From Planctomycetota bacterium (lineage in GTDB: Bacteria; Planctomycetota; UBA1135; UBA2386), in the NCBI GenBank assembly GCA_020638655.1, contig JACKIC010000002.1, positions 248,001 to 312,000 of the forward strand: DNA of 64,000 nt, given 5' to 3'. Shown here piece after piece: positions 42,310-51,141 of this stretch. Both the position numbers and the translations under genes were made by a program. Below the pieces are notes generated by a model that worked only from the letters and a program-made list of their open reading frames with translations, ran no database searches and was not told where the DNA came from. Numbering within the stretch: position 1 is the first letter of the stretch; the number at the start of each line of letters is the position of its first letter.

Positions 42310-44907
42310 ATGTCCCTAGCCACAGAAATCGAGAGGCTGCAGAGTGTCGTCGACCGCGTCCGGGCTGAAGGCCGCGACGCGACTTCGGAGCTCGTGGATC
42401 TCATGCGCGAGCTCGAGCAGAGCGCCAACCAGACGTCGCTCGACGAGCTCGCCCGCCTGTGCCGCGTCGGTGCGGAGACGATCCAGCAGATGTCGGCCGA
42501 CGAGGACACCTTCGCCGGTCACGCCGAGGCGATGCTCACGCACCTGTCGCGCCTCGTCGACTTCGCGTGCGCCTGCGCGGTCGCCGTCGACGGCGGGCAG
42601 GACTGCTCGGAGATCGTGGCGCCTTCGCTGCTGACGATCCCGGACCCCGAGGACGAGCGCCACTTCCACGAGACCGTCGGCATGTTCGTCGGTCACGCGA
42701 TGGGGTCGGTGCAGGAGCTCGAGGAGGACATCCTCGCGATCGAGTCGAGCCAGGACCAGGCGGAGACGATCAACGGCATCCGCCGGGTGGTGCACACGCT
42801 CAAGGCCGAGTTCGGCGTGCTGAACATGCAGACGCCGCAGAAGCTCTGCCATCAGGCCGAGACGATGATCGACGCCTGCACGGAGAACGGGCGGTCGTTC
42901 CCGGTCGACCTGATGCTCGAGTGCGCGGACCTGCTCAAGCAGTTCCTGGACAAGCTGACCCGCGACGTGCGCGCCGAGTTCCCCGACGTGACCATGCTGC
43001 TCGAGAAGTTGCGCAAGGTCGCGACCGAGTCGGGCACCGGCGCCGCGGCGACCGGCGGCGATCCGGACGCGCTCGTCGATCTCGTGGTCGGCGGCGAGTT
43101 CGCGGACAGCCTGCCCGAGTTCGTCACCGAGGCGCGCTCGCACCTCGTCGAGGCCGAGGCGGCGATGCTGGCCCTCGAGGGCGACAGCAACGACCTCGAG
43201 CACATCAACCTGACGTTCCGCGCCTTCCACACGATCAAGGGCGTCGCCGGGTTCCTGAACCTGACGCCGCTGGTCGAACTCGCGCACGTCGCCGAGACCC
43301 TGCTCGACGAGGCCCGTTCGCAGCGCATCACCTTCCGCCAGGATGACGTCGACCTGATCCTGGCTTCCGGCGACCTGATCAACCAGATGATCAACTCGCT
43401 CGAAGGGCAGACGCCGCCGAAGGTCAGCCAGCTCGAGGGCCTCGTGGCCCGATTGGCCAAGGCCTCGTCGCGTCCCGAAGATCCGCTCGATGCCGACGAT
43501 GATGCCGTGGCCGAAGCGGAGAACGAAGCCGTGGCCGAAGCAGAGACCGACACCGCGCCCGTCGCTGCCCCGACTCCGGCGGCGCCGGCCGCCACCGCGC
43601 CCGCCGACCAGACCGAGGACGAGGACGACGCGGCCCCGGCGAGCGACGTGCAGGCGCGCCGCGACGCCGCCAACGCCGTGCTGCAGCCGCGCGCCCGCGC
43701 CGAGAGCGCTGAGCCGCGCGCCGCGGCCAAGGTCGAGCGCACCGTCAAGGTCAGCACCACGCGCCTGGACATGCTCGTCGACATGGTCGGCGAACTGGTG
43801 ATCGCGCAGTCGATGGTCCTGCAGGACCCCGCGATCCAGCGCCTCGACAGCCAGTCCCTGGCCCGCAACATCGGCCAGGTGGGCAAGATCACGCGCGACC
43901 TGCAGGAAGCGGCGATGTCGCTGCGCATGGTCACCGTCAAGCCGACCTTCCAGAAGATGGCCCGTCTGGTGCGCGACGTCGCCAGCAAGTCGGGCAAGAA
44001 GGTCAACCTGACGATCCAGGGTGAGGACACCGAGCTCGACCGCAACGTGGTCGAGCAGATCTCCGATCCGCTGGTGCACATGATCCGCAACGCGGTCGAC
44101 CACGGCATCGAGCTGCCGGACGGCCGCCGCGCCGCGGGCAAGGGCTCCGAGGGGCGGCTGCTGCTGCGCGCCTACCACCAGGGCGGCTCGATCGTCATCG
44201 AGATCCAGGACGACGGGCGGGGTCTGGACAAGAACAAGGTCGTCGCCAAGGCGATCAGCAAGGGGTTGCTCCCGGCCGAGACCAAGGTCGCCGAGATGAG
44301 CGACTCCGAGGCCTACAACATCATCTTCCTGCCCGGCTTCTCGACCGCGGAGAAGGTCACGGACCTCTCCGGGCGCGGCGTCGGCATGGACGTGGTGCGC
44401 CGCAACATCGAGGCGTTGCGCGGCAAGATCGAGATCGAGAGCAAGCTCGGCGAGGGCACGACCTTCCGGATGCGCCTGCCGCTGACGCTGGCGATCATCG
44501 ACGGCATGGTGGTGCGCGTCGGCGACGAGCGCTACGTGGTGCCGACGCTCAGCATCGAGCAGAGCTTCCGTCCCGACACGGAAGACGTGCACTACCTGAT
44601 CGACCGCGGTGAGTGCGTGCGCGTGCGCGGCACGGTGCTGCCGGTCTATCGGCTCAAGCAGATCTTCGCGCAGACCGGCGGGCTCGACGACATGGATCAG
44701 GGCATCTTGATCGTGGTCGAGGTCGACGGCGAGCGCAGCTGCCTGTTCGTGGACGAGATCCTCGGGCAGCAGCAGGTGGTGATCAAGTCACTCGGGCTGC
44801 AGGGTGACCGCGTGAGCGGCGTTTCGGGCGGAGCGATCATGAGCGATGGGCGAATCGCTCTGATCCTCGACGTCGCGTCCCTGGTCAATTCAGCAGTTGG
44901 CGTGTGA
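42310..44907 (+). CDS. cheA: CheA chemotaxis histidine kinase with two HPt domains
   Basis: 865 residues. Residues 1-110 are helical without clear assignment. Two phosphotransfer domains follow: HPt1 with His 162 (VVHTLKAEFGVLN, Lys kept but Gly changed to Ala) and HPt2 with His 307 (FHTIKGVAGFLNL, canonical). An acidic/Ala/Pro linker (about 395-470) leads to the dimerisation helices (TTRLDMLVDMVGELVIAQSM), the ATPase (N-box HMIRNAVDHGIE; DDGRGLDKNKV; LSGRGVGMDVVRRN; GEGTTFRMRLPLTLAI) and a C-terminal CheW-like domain (KSLGLQGDRVSGVSGGAI). It phosphorylates CheY in response to receptors. No P2 domain is evident. Heads the cheA-W-D-Y-X operon. Confidence 0.95.
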   Translation: MSLATEIERLQSVVDRVRAEGRDATSELVDLMRELEQSANQTSLDELARLCRVGAETIQQMSADEDTFAGHAEAMLTHLSRLVDFACACAVAVDGGQDCSEIVAPSLLTIPDPEDERHFHETVGMFVGHAMGSVQELEEDILAIESSQDQAETINGIRRVVHTLKAEFGVLNMQTPQKLCHQAETMIDACTENGRSFPVDLMLECADLLKQFLDKLTRDVRAEFPDVTMLLEKLRKVATESGTGAAATGGDPDALVDLVVGGEFADSLPEFVTEARSHLVEAEAAMLALEGDSNDLEHINLTFRAFHTIKGVAGFLNLTPLVELAHVAETLLDEARSQRITFRQDDVDLILASGDLINQMINSLEGQTPPKVSQLEGLVARLAKASSRPEDPLDADDDAVAEAENEAVAEAETDTAPVAAPTPAAPAATAPADQTEDEDDAAPASDVQARRDAANAVLQPRARAESAEPRAAAKVERTVKVSTTRLDMLVDMVGELVIAQSMVLQDPAIQRLDSQSLARNIGQVGKITRDLQEAAMSLRMVTVKPTFQKMARLVRDVASKSGKKVNLTIQGEDTELDRNVVEQISDPLVHMIRNAVDHGIELPDGRRAAGKGSEGRLLLRAYHQGGSIVIEIQDDGRGLDKNKVVAKAISKGLLPAETKVAEMSDSEAYNIIFLPGFSTAEKVTDLSGRGVGMDVVRRNIEALRGKIEIESKLGEGTTFRMRLPLTLAIIDGMVVRVGDERYVVPTLSIEQSFRPDTEDVHYLIDRGECVRVRGTVLPVYRLKQIFAQTGGLDDMDQGILIVVEVDGERSCLFVDEILGQQQVVIKSLGLQGDRVSGVSGGAIMSDGRIALILDVASLVNSAVGV

Positions 44908-44921
44908 GAGGTGCGAGCAAC

Positions 44922-45434
44922 ATGACTCTGACGATGGAAAACACGGGCAAGGTGGCGACCAACGCCGCCTTCGCGGCTGGCAAGTTCTTGTCCTTCTACC
45001 TCTCGAAGGAGGAGTACGGCATCGCCATCCTGAAGGTGCGCGAGATCATCGGCATGGTCGACGTGACGCCGCTGCCGCGCACGCCGAGCTTCGTGCGCGG
45101 CGTGATCAACCTGCGCGGCAAGATCATCCCGGTGATCGACCTGCGGCTGAAGTTCGGCATGGAGCCGGCCGAGTACACCAACGAGACCTGCATCGTCGTC
45201 GTCGACGTCGGTCGCGAGGGCGAGAACTCGGTGCAGGTCGGCTGCATCGTCGACACCGTCAGTGAGGTGCTGTCGGTCGAAGCCGAGCAGTTCGAGAGCG
45301 CACCGCGGTGCGCCAACGCGGCTGGCGACTACATCGCCGGCCTGGGCAAGCTCAAGGACCGGGTGCTGATCCTGTTGGACATCGACAAGGTGATCGGCGA
45401 CCTCAACCCGGCGCTCCTGGGCGCAGCAGGCTGA
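44922..45434 (+). CDS. cheW: CheW adaptor protein
   Basis: 170 residues from ATG 44922, preceded by GAGAGG. CheW pattern: FLSFYLSKEEYGIAILKVRE, IIGMVDVTPLPRTPSFVRGV, INLRGKIIPVIDLRLKFG and GDYIAGLGKLKDRVLILLDI near the end. It links receptors to CheA. The gene begins 14 bases after cheA. No receptor (MCP) gene is present in the window, so the input is encoded elsewhere. Confidence 0.95.
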   Translation: MTLTMENTGKVATNAAFAAGKFLSFYLSKEEYGIAILKVREIIGMVDVTPLPRTPSFVRGVINLRGKIIPVIDLRLKFGMEPAEYTNETCIVVVDVGREGENSVQVGCIVDTVSEVLSVEAEQFESAPRCANAAGDYIAGLGKLKDRVLILLDIDKVIGDLNPALLGAAG

Positions 45435-45436
45435 TC

Positions 45437-45988
45437 ATGCCCGACATCGTGCAAGCCGCAGGCGCCGGCGTCGTCGTCGGCGTCGCGGACATGGCGATCG
45501 TCGCCGGACCAGGCGGACAGATCGTCACCTACGCGCTGGGCTCGTGCATCGGCCTGTCGGCCTACGACCCGGTCGCCAAGGTCGGCGGTCTGCTGCACTT
45601 CATGCTGCCGCAGCCGAGCGAGCAGGCGGACCCCAAGGAGCTCAAGCCGTACATGTACGCGACCACGGGCATCCCGCTGCTGTTCCGCAAGCTGGTCGAA
45701 GCCGGCGCCAACAAGGGGCGGCTGATCGTCTGTGCCGCCGGCGGCGCCGAGATCATCAACGACGCGGGCGTGTTCGCGATCGGCAAGCGCAACCGCACGA
45801 TCCTGCGCAAGATCTTCTGGAAGGACGGCACCGTGATCGCCGCCGAGGACTCGGGTGGCAGCGCGGCGCGCACCATGACCCTGAGCCTCGCCAACGGCGA
45901 GGTGAAGATCCGCACCCGCGACAAGGAGAGCGTCCTGTGGGCTCCCGGCATGAAGGCCGCGCCCACGGCCATCGGAGCGAAGTCATGA
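45437..45988 (+). CDS. cheD: CheD chemoreceptor glutamine deamidase
   Basis: 183 residues from ATG 45437, two bases after cheW. The active-site segments of CheD are present: TYALGSCIGLSAYDP (catalytic Cys) and GGLLHFMLPQPSEQ (catalytic His), with the later KGRLIVCAAGGAEI and IGKRNRTILRKIF. CheD deamidates receptor glutamines and in Bacillus works with CheC; here a CheX is two genes downstream. Its stop overlaps the cheY start (ATGA). Confidence 0.93.
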   Translation: MPDIVQAAGAGVVVGVADMAIVAGPGGQIVTYALGSCIGLSAYDPVAKVGGLLHFMLPQPSEQADPKELKPYMYATTGIPLLFRKLVEAGANKGRLIVCAAGGAEIINDAGVFAIGKRNRTILRKIFWKDGTVIAAEDSGGSAARTMTLSLANGEVKIRTRDKESVLWAPGMKAAPTAIGAKS

Positions 45989-46368
45989 ACTACAAGATCC
46001 TGATCGTCGACGACTCGCCGCTGTTGCGAGCCACGGCGCGCCGCGCCGTGCTGCAGGCCGGGGTGCCGGCCGCCAACCTGCGTGAGGCGCAGAACGGCCG
46101 GGAGGCGCTCGACCGCCTCAAGGAAGAGAAGGCCGACGTGGTGCTGCTCGACATCAACATGCCGGTGATGGACGGCTTCCAGTTCGTCGAGCACAAGGCC
46201 CAGGACCCGTCCCTCGCGGACGTCAAGGTCGCGCTGGTGACCACCGAGGGCAACAAGAAGCGGCTGGAGCGCATGACCGAGCTGGGCGTCGAGCACTACC
46301 TGCGCAAGCCGTTCGAGCCCGAGGAACTCCGCGCGTTGGTCGGCGAGCTGTTCGCCGCCGGGAAGTGA
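45985..46368 (+). CDS. cheY: CheY-type single-domain response regulator
   Basis: 127 residues. Receiver domain complete: acidic pair D9-D10 (IVDDSPLLR), phosphoacceptor D56 (VVLLDINMPVMDG), switch Thr near 86-87 (ALVTTEGN) and K108 (YLRKPFEPEE). No output domain, so it acts by protein binding, typically at the flagellar switch or on pilus motors. It is overlapped with cheD and followed eight bases later by cheX, its probable phosphatase. Confidence 0.95.
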   Translation: MNYKILIVDDSPLLRATARRAVLQAGVPAANLREAQNGREALDRLKEEKADVVLLDINMPVMDGFQFVEHKAQDPSLADVKVALVTTEGNKKRLERMTELGVEHYLRKPFEPEELRALVGELFAAGK

Positions 46369-46375
46369 GAAGCAA

Positions 46376-46846
46376 ATGACCACGATCACCAAGGACTGCT
46401 TCCAGGAGACCCTGCAGAACGCGCTCGAACGCATGGCGTTCGTGTTCGTCGAGACGGCCGAGGAGTCGCCCGGGGAAGTGCTCGCGCAGGCGACCTTCCA
46501 CGCGACCATCGACGTCAGCAGCGACGAGCGCAGCGCCTGGCTCACGGTGTCCGCGACCAACGGCTTCGTGCGCGAGGTCGCGGCGAGCATGATGGGGCTG
46601 GAGACCGACGAGATCGACGTCGACGAGCACGGCGAGCCGACGGTGTGCGAGCTGGCCAACATCTTCGGCGGCGAACTGGTGATGTCGCTCGGCGGCGACG
46701 AGAACCCGCTGCGCCTGGGGCTGCCGCGCGTGCTCAACGACGCCGAGGTCGGCGCGCGCATCGACCAGATCAGCAGCGGCAGCGAGGGCTGGGCCCTGGC
46801 GCTGCGGTCCGACGAGGGCCTGCTGCTGATCGGGTGCCACTACTGA
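46376..46846 (+). CDS. cheX: CheX-like chemotaxis phosphatase
   Basis: 156 residues with a GAAGTGAGAAGC region before ATG 46376. The single CheX/CheC-type active-site motif is seen in VCELANIFGGELVMSLGG, where Glu and Asn of ExxN act on CheY-P. The rest (VSSDERSAWLTVSATNGFVR, AASMMGLETDEIDVDEHG) follows the family. It should dephosphorylate the CheY encoded just upstream and terminate the signal. Last gene of the chemotaxis operon; a hairpin repeat starts four bases after its stop. Confidence 0.85.
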   Translation: MTTITKDCFQETLQNALERMAFVFVETAEESPGEVLAQATFHATIDVSSDERSAWLTVSATNGFVREVAASMMGLETDEIDVDEHGEPTVCELANIFGGELVMSLGGDENPLRLGLPRVLNDAEVGARIDQISSGSEGWALALRSDEGLLLIGCHY

Positions 46847-46849
46847 GGC

Positions 46850-46945
46850 TCGTGCGGGCGACCGGCGACGCCCGCCCGGTTGGAGCCGGCGGCCGCAGCG
46901 GCCGCGGCTCAACGGCGACAACCTGAGTCGCACCCACGTTCATGC
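46850..46945. repeat. Intergenic hairpin repeat, copy 1
   Basis: About 96 bases nearly identical to 46985-47080 (period 135). It contains two stem-loops: GCGGGCG / CGCCCGC (46854-46875) and a 13-bp stem with one bulge between 46883 and 46910 built on GGCCGC. It ends with a conserved tail AGTCGCACCCACGTTCA. Located just after cheX. Confidence 0.85.
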
Positions 46946-46984
46946 CTCGGGGAGTGACCGCAGGCGGTTGGCAACCACGAGGAA

Positions 46985-47080
46985 TCGTGCGGGCGACCGG
47001 CGACGCCCGCCCGGTTGGAGCCGGCGGCCGCAGCGGCCGCGGCTCGACGGCGACAGCCTGAGTCGCACCCACGTTCACGC
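46985..47080. repeat. Intergenic hairpin repeat, copy 2
   Basis: Second copy of the 46850-46945 element in the same orientation, differing at a few positions (for example GGCTCGACGG instead of GGCTCAACGG). The 39 bases between the copies are unique. No coding gene lies in 46847-47155; the minus strand is open across both copies but with no sign of being translated. Confidence 0.85.
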
Positions 47081-47155
47081 TCCGCCGCAGCTGAGAACGG
47101 GCCGCGCTTGCGCGGGCGGGGACGGGCCGGCAAGGTGTCGCGCCGGTGACCTGCG

Positions 47156-48397
47156 ATGGCTGAAGCGATCTCCCTGGCTGCGGCGCGTGCCGCGGTGTTG
47201 ACGTGTCCGGTCGAGCGGGCGCCGGTCGAACGCGTGCCGCTCGCCGCGGCGCTCGGTCGGTACCTCGGCGAACCGCTGGTCGCCGACGGCCCGTGGCCGG
47301 CGACCGATCGTTCGGCGATGGACGGCTTCGCCGTGTGCGCGGGAAGCGCCGCGATCCCGGCAGGCACGCACCTGCCGGTGGTGGGGGAGAGCCTCGCGGG
47401 CAAGCCGTTCGCCGGTGCGCTGCAGCCGGGCCAGGCGAGCCGCATCATGACCGGCGCGGTGGTGCCGGCCGGCGCCGACGCGGTGGTGCCGGTCGAGCAG
47501 ACCAGCGGTTTCGCCAGCGACGCCGTGGAGCTGCGCGCCGACGTGGTCGCCGGCCAGAACGTGCGGCCGATGGGCAGCGAGGTCGCGGCGGGCCAGCAAC
47601 TGCTTGCGCCCGGGCGGCGCATCGACGCCGCGGTCGTCGGCGCGCTCGCCGTGCTCGGTGTGACCGAGGTCGCGGTGGTCCGTCGCCCGGTGGTGGCGAT
47701 CGTCGCGACCGGCGACGAGGTCGTGCCGGTCGAGCAGGCGCCGCTGCCGCACCAGGTGCGCGAGAGCAACTCGTGGGCGCTCGCCGCGCAGGTGACCGAG
47801 TGCGGCGGGCAGGCGGTGCGGCTCGGGATCGCGCCCGACGAACACGACGGTCTGCGCGCGATGCTCGAGCGCGGGCTCGCCGACGCCGACGTGTTGGTCA
47901 CGATCGGCGGCGTCAGCAAGGGCACGCACGACCTCGTGCACGGCACCCTGCAGGAACTCGGCGTCGCCGAGGTGTTCCACGGCATCCAGCTCAAGCCCGG
48001 CAAGCCGACGTTCTTCGGCCGGCGCGAAGCCGGCGGCGGCGCGCGGTTCGTGTTCGGCCTGCCCGGCAACCCGGCGTCGTCGTTCACTGTGTTCGACCTG
48101 CTGGTGCGGCCGCTGCTGCGTCGCCTGCTCGGGGACCAGCCCGAGACCGAACTGGCCGAGCTGCCGCTGGGCGCGTCGGCCTGGAAGCCGAACTCGCGCC
48201 TGCAGGCGGTGGTCGCGCGGCTCGGCCGCGGCGACGACGGCCGGCTCGCCGCGGCGCTCGCGCCGCCGACGCCGAGCGGCGATCCGTTCAGCTTGCTGGC
48301 CGGCGACAGCTACGTGCTGCTGCCGCCCGGGGCCCGATCCGATGAACTCGCCGCCGCGCCGGTCGTCGTCGGCGGGCGCGGAGCGCAGCTGCCTTGA
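47156..48397 (+). CDS. moeA: Molybdopterin molybdenumtransferase MoeA
   Basis: 413 residues from ATG 47156. MoeA motifs: DRSAMDGFAVCAGS, SRIMTGAVVPAGADAVVPVE, VVAIVATGDEVV, RESNSWALAAQVTECGG, TIGGVSKGTHDLV and FVFGLPGNPASSF. It inserts molybdate into adenylylated molybdopterin, the last step of molybdenum cofactor synthesis. No other moa/mob gene is in the window. Its stop overlaps the TTG start of lnt, so the two are translationally coupled although functionally unrelated. Confidence 0.94.
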   Translation: MAEAISLAAARAAVLTCPVERAPVERVPLAAALGRYLGEPLVADGPWPATDRSAMDGFAVCAGSAAIPAGTHLPVVGESLAGKPFAGALQPGQASRIMTGAVVPAGADAVVPVEQTSGFASDAVELRADVVAGQNVRPMGSEVAAGQQLLAPGRRIDAAVVGALAVLGVTEVAVVRRPVVAIVATGDEVVPVEQAPLPHQVRESNSWALAAQVTECGGQAVRLGIAPDEHDGLRAMLERGLADADVLVTIGGVSKGTHDLVHGTLQELGVAEVFHGIQLKPGKPTFFGRREAGGGARFVFGLPGNPASSFTVFDLLVRPLLRRLLGDQPETELAELPLGASAWKPNSRLQAVVARLGRGDDGRLAAALAPPTPSGDPFSLLAGDSYVLLPPGARSDELAAAPVVVGGRGAQLP

Positions 48398-50031
48398 GCG
48401 CGCCTGCCGCGTCGCGCGCGCCGGGTTGGCGGCTGGCGCTCGCCGGCGGCGCCGCGCTCGCGGTCGCCTCGCCGCCGGCGCTGTTGCCGGGCGCGGAGTT
48501 CCTGGTCGTCGTCGGTCTGGCGCTGTGGTTCGTCGTCGCCACGGCCTCGGCGCGCCCCCTGCTGCACAGCTATCTGCTCGGCTGCGTGCACATGGCGTGG
48601 TTCGCGTGGTCGGTGCGGCACGTGCTGTGGCCCGCCTACGTCGCGATCGTCGTCGTCGGTGGCCTCTACTTCGTGTTTGCCACGGCCGCGACGCGCGCGG
48701 CGCCGCGGCGGTGGGCGGCGTGCATGTTCGCGATCGCCAGCGCGGCGTCGTTCTGGCTGCGCGCCGAGATGCCCGAGATCTGTTTTCCGCACGGCCAGCC
48801 CTGCCACGACCTGTGGCAGTGGCCGGCGCTGCTGGCCAGCGTGCGCGTCGGCGGCGAACCGCTCGCCAACGCGTTGCTCGCCGGCGTCGCGGCGACCGCG
48901 GTGCAGCTGTGGCGCAGCTGGCGTCTGGCCGACCCCGCGTGGCGCGTCGCCCGCCGCGAGCTGTTGATCGCGTTCGGCGCGGCGGTGCTCGCGACCGCGG
49001 TCGGCAACGTCTGGCGCGGCCGCGCGGCAACCGGCGACGCTGCCAGGCAGGTGCGCGTCGGCGTCGTCGAGCCGGGGCTGCACCCGTTCGATCCCCTGCC
49101 GGGGGCGTCGTATCGCGAGGTGTTCGAGCAGCGTTGGCTACAGCCGACGCAGGAGCTGCTCGCCGCGGGCGCGCCGCCCGACCTGATCCTGTGGCCCGAG
49201 AGCAGCGTGCCCGACGAGCCCACCGAAGAGCAGCTGCAGCGCCCGCGGCCGTCGCGCTCGTTCGGCCTGCCGCTGGGCCGGGCCCTGCTGATCTATGGCA
49301 CCAACCTGCGCCGTGACGACCATCCGACGCCGATCGCCCTGGTGGTGGGGCAGGGGGGCGAGCTGATCGGGTGGCACGAGAAGCAGCGGTTGGTCCCCGG
49401 CGGCGAGTTCCTGCCCTTCCTCGACTGGCTGCCCGACTCGGTCAACGCCGCGGTGTACCGCCTGTTCCAGCAGGCCATGGGCAGCGCGCCGGACTGCGCG
49501 CCGGGGCGGTTCCGGCCGCCGCTGACGACGCGCTCGGGCGTGCCGTTCGGGGTGCTGACCTGCTACGACAACGCGTTCCCGGCGCCGGCGCGGGCCCAGG
49601 TCGAGGCCGGCGCGCGGCTGCTGTGCGTGATCTCGAACGAGGCCTGGTACCGCGGTGGCGGCGAGCTGACCCAGTTGGTCGCCATGACCGTGTGTCGGGC
49701 CCTGGAGAACGCCGTGCCCGTGGTGCGTTGCACCATGGACGGCTGGAGCGCGGCCGTCGGCGCCGACGGCAAGCTGCTGGGCCACCTGCCGCTGCGGCCC
49801 GCGCCGCAGGCCCTGCCGCAGAAAATGGTGATCGACGTGCCGCTCGCGGCCGCGGCCCAGGCGCCCGTGCCATGGCTGCCTGCCGTCACCGGGCCCGCGG
49901 CGGCCCTGCTGGCCGGACTCGCGCTGCTCCACAGCCTGATTTCCTGGGCTAGACTCAAAACATCTCGGACGGCTACCCAAGCCGCGGCCGGGGCCGGTGT
50001 TCGGTCCCGGAGCTCGGCAAGTGGTTCTTGA
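48394..50031 (+). CDS. lnt: Apolipoprotein N-acyltransferase
   Basis: 545 residues from a TTG at 48394 overlapping the moeA stop. Five or so N-terminal hydrophobic spans (to about residue 215) precede a nitrilase-fold domain with the Glu-Lys-Cys triad: E269 (LILWPESSVP), K330 (WHEKQRLVPGGEFLP) and C390 (VLTCYDNAFP), close to E267/K335/C387 of E. coli Lnt. A final hydrophobic span lies near 500-520. It adds the third acyl chain to lipoproteins at the periplasmic face of the inner membrane, consistent with the lipoproteins encoded in this window. Confidence 0.93.
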   Translation: MSAPAASRAPGWRLALAGGAALAVASPPALLPGAEFLVVVGLALWFVVATASARPLLHSYLLGCVHMAWFAWSVRHVLWPAYVAIVVVGGLYFVFATAATRAAPRRWAACMFAIASAASFWLRAEMPEICFPHGQPCHDLWQWPALLASVRVGGEPLANALLAGVAATAVQLWRSWRLADPAWRVARRELLIAFGAAVLATAVGNVWRGRAATGDAARQVRVGVVEPGLHPFDPLPGASYREVFEQRWLQPTQELLAAGAPPDLILWPESSVPDEPTEEQLQRPRPSRSFGLPLGRALLIYGTNLRRDDHPTPIALVVGQGGELIGWHEKQRLVPGGEFLPFLDWLPDSVNAAVYRLFQQAMGSAPDCAPGRFRPPLTTRSGVPFGVLTCYDNAFPAPARAQVEAGARLLCVISNEAWYRGGGELTQLVAMTVCRALENAVPVVRCTMDGWSAAVGADGKLLGHLPLRPAPQALPQKMVIDVPLAAAAQAPVPWLPAVTGPAAALLAGLALLHSLISWARLKTSRTATQAAAGAGVRSRSSASGS

Positions 50032-50055
50032 CGGTCCCGGGTATGGAGTTAGGAT
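50028..50055 (+). promoter_or_regulatory. Sigma-70-like promoter for the coiled-coil/microprotein unit
   Basis: TTGACG (50028-50033), 16-base spacer, TAGGAT (50050-50055), the best -35/-10 pair noticed in the window; the -35 overlaps the lnt stop. Transcription would start near 50062, giving a leader of about 180 bases before the ATG at 50242. No riboswitch motif was recognised in this leader, but its length is unusual here. Confidence 0.6.
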
Positions 50056-50241
50056 TCCGCGGCCCACAGGCCCCTCTCGCTCTGGGCGCGGATCTGTTCC
50101 CCATGCCGGACCGGCAGTGCCATGCTGGTGTCGTCGCGGGGGCAAGCCCCTGGTTCGCTTCTTCACCCTCTACACCTAGCCCTCTCCTGTTCCTGTCGCG
50201 CACTGCTGCGACGACCGCAAGTTAGGAGTTACCTGGTCATC

Positions 50242-51111
50242 ATGAGTCCCATCGGTCGCGTGTTCATCGTCCTGAACCTGCTCCTCGCGGGCATGTTCGT
50301 CGGCTTCTCCGGCACCTACCTGCAGAAGCAGAGCAACTACAAGCAGCAGTTCGAGGCCGAGCAGAAGGCCCATGCTGACAGCAAGTCGGCCTGGGAGATC
50401 GAGAAGAATCGTCTCGAGTCCGAGCGCACGAACTTCGAGCTGGCCGCCACGTCGAACCAGACGGAGAACGGCGCGCTCAAGAACCAGCTGGCTTCGGCGC
50501 AGGACGAGGTCAAGCGCCTGACCCAAGCGAACAACTCGTTCGCCGCTGACGTCAAGAGCCTGGTCTCGGCTGCCGAGGCCAACAAGACGGCGACGGAAGC
50601 CGCCTTCAACAAGGCCGAAGAGGCCTACAAGATGGCGATCGCCGACCAGAAGACCAAGGACGAAGCCGTCCGCCTCAAGGACACCACCCTCGAGGAGAAC
50701 CGCTCGCTCAAGAACACGATCGCCGCGCTCAACGAGACGGTGACCAACAAGGACCTCAAGATCGCCGACCTGATGAAGGAGCGCAGCGAGAACCAGCTGC
50801 TGCTCGCGGTCGCCACCGAGAAGGGCTTCGTGCCCTCGATGGCCGCGCCGAACCTCAGCGGCACCGTGACCCACGCCAGCGGCAAGCTGTGCACGATCGC
50901 GGTCACCGACAACCCGGGCGGCGTCGACATCGCCGACCAGATCGCCAAGAACAAGTTCCGCATCGCCATCTACGATGCGTCGGGCTACAAGGGCGAAGCG
51001 GTCGCGACCGAATACAACGAGGCCCAGAAGGCCATCCTGTGCAACGTGATCCTGGTCAACAAGGGTTCGATCAGCGAAGGCGACAAGGCCTCGACGGCCG
51101 CCGGCTTCTGA
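50242..51111 (+). CDS. Membrane-anchored coiled-coil protein
   Basis: 289 residues from ATG 50242 (GGAG at 50225). Residues 6-24 (RVFIVLNLLLAGMFVGFSG) are one transmembrane helix; residues about 30-205 are a continuous coiled coil rich in Lys/Glu/Ala/Asn/Gln, and the last 75 residues look like a small beta domain (GTVTHASGKLCTIAVTDNPG). The coil is probably outside the cytoplasm or spans the periplasm. Codon choice is more uniform (AAG, CTC/CTG, AAC) and GC slightly lower than neighbours, with a good promoter and terminator around the unit, suggesting strong expression. I do not recognise the family; function unknown. Confidence 0.85.
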   Translation: MSPIGRVFIVLNLLLAGMFVGFSGTYLQKQSNYKQQFEAEQKAHADSKSAWEIEKNRLESERTNFELAATSNQTENGALKNQLASAQDEVKRLTQANNSFAADVKSLVSAAEANKTATEAAFNKAEEAYKMAIADQKTKDEAVRLKDTTLEENRSLKNTIAALNETVTNKDLKIADLMKERSENQLLLAVATEKGFVPSMAAPNLSGTVTHASGKLCTIAVTDNPGGVDIADQIAKNKFRIAIYDASGYKGEAVATEYNEAQKAILCNVILVNKGSISEGDKASTAAGF

Positions 51112-51141
51112 TCCCAACCCCCAGCCTCTAGGAGCACTCCC

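Noticed and set aside
46770..47078. Minus-strand frame with a tandemly repeated peptide (MNVGATQ...VAVEPRPL)
   Set aside because: It follows entirely from the duplicated intergenic hairpin element; no Shine-Dalgarno and it runs antisense into cheX.
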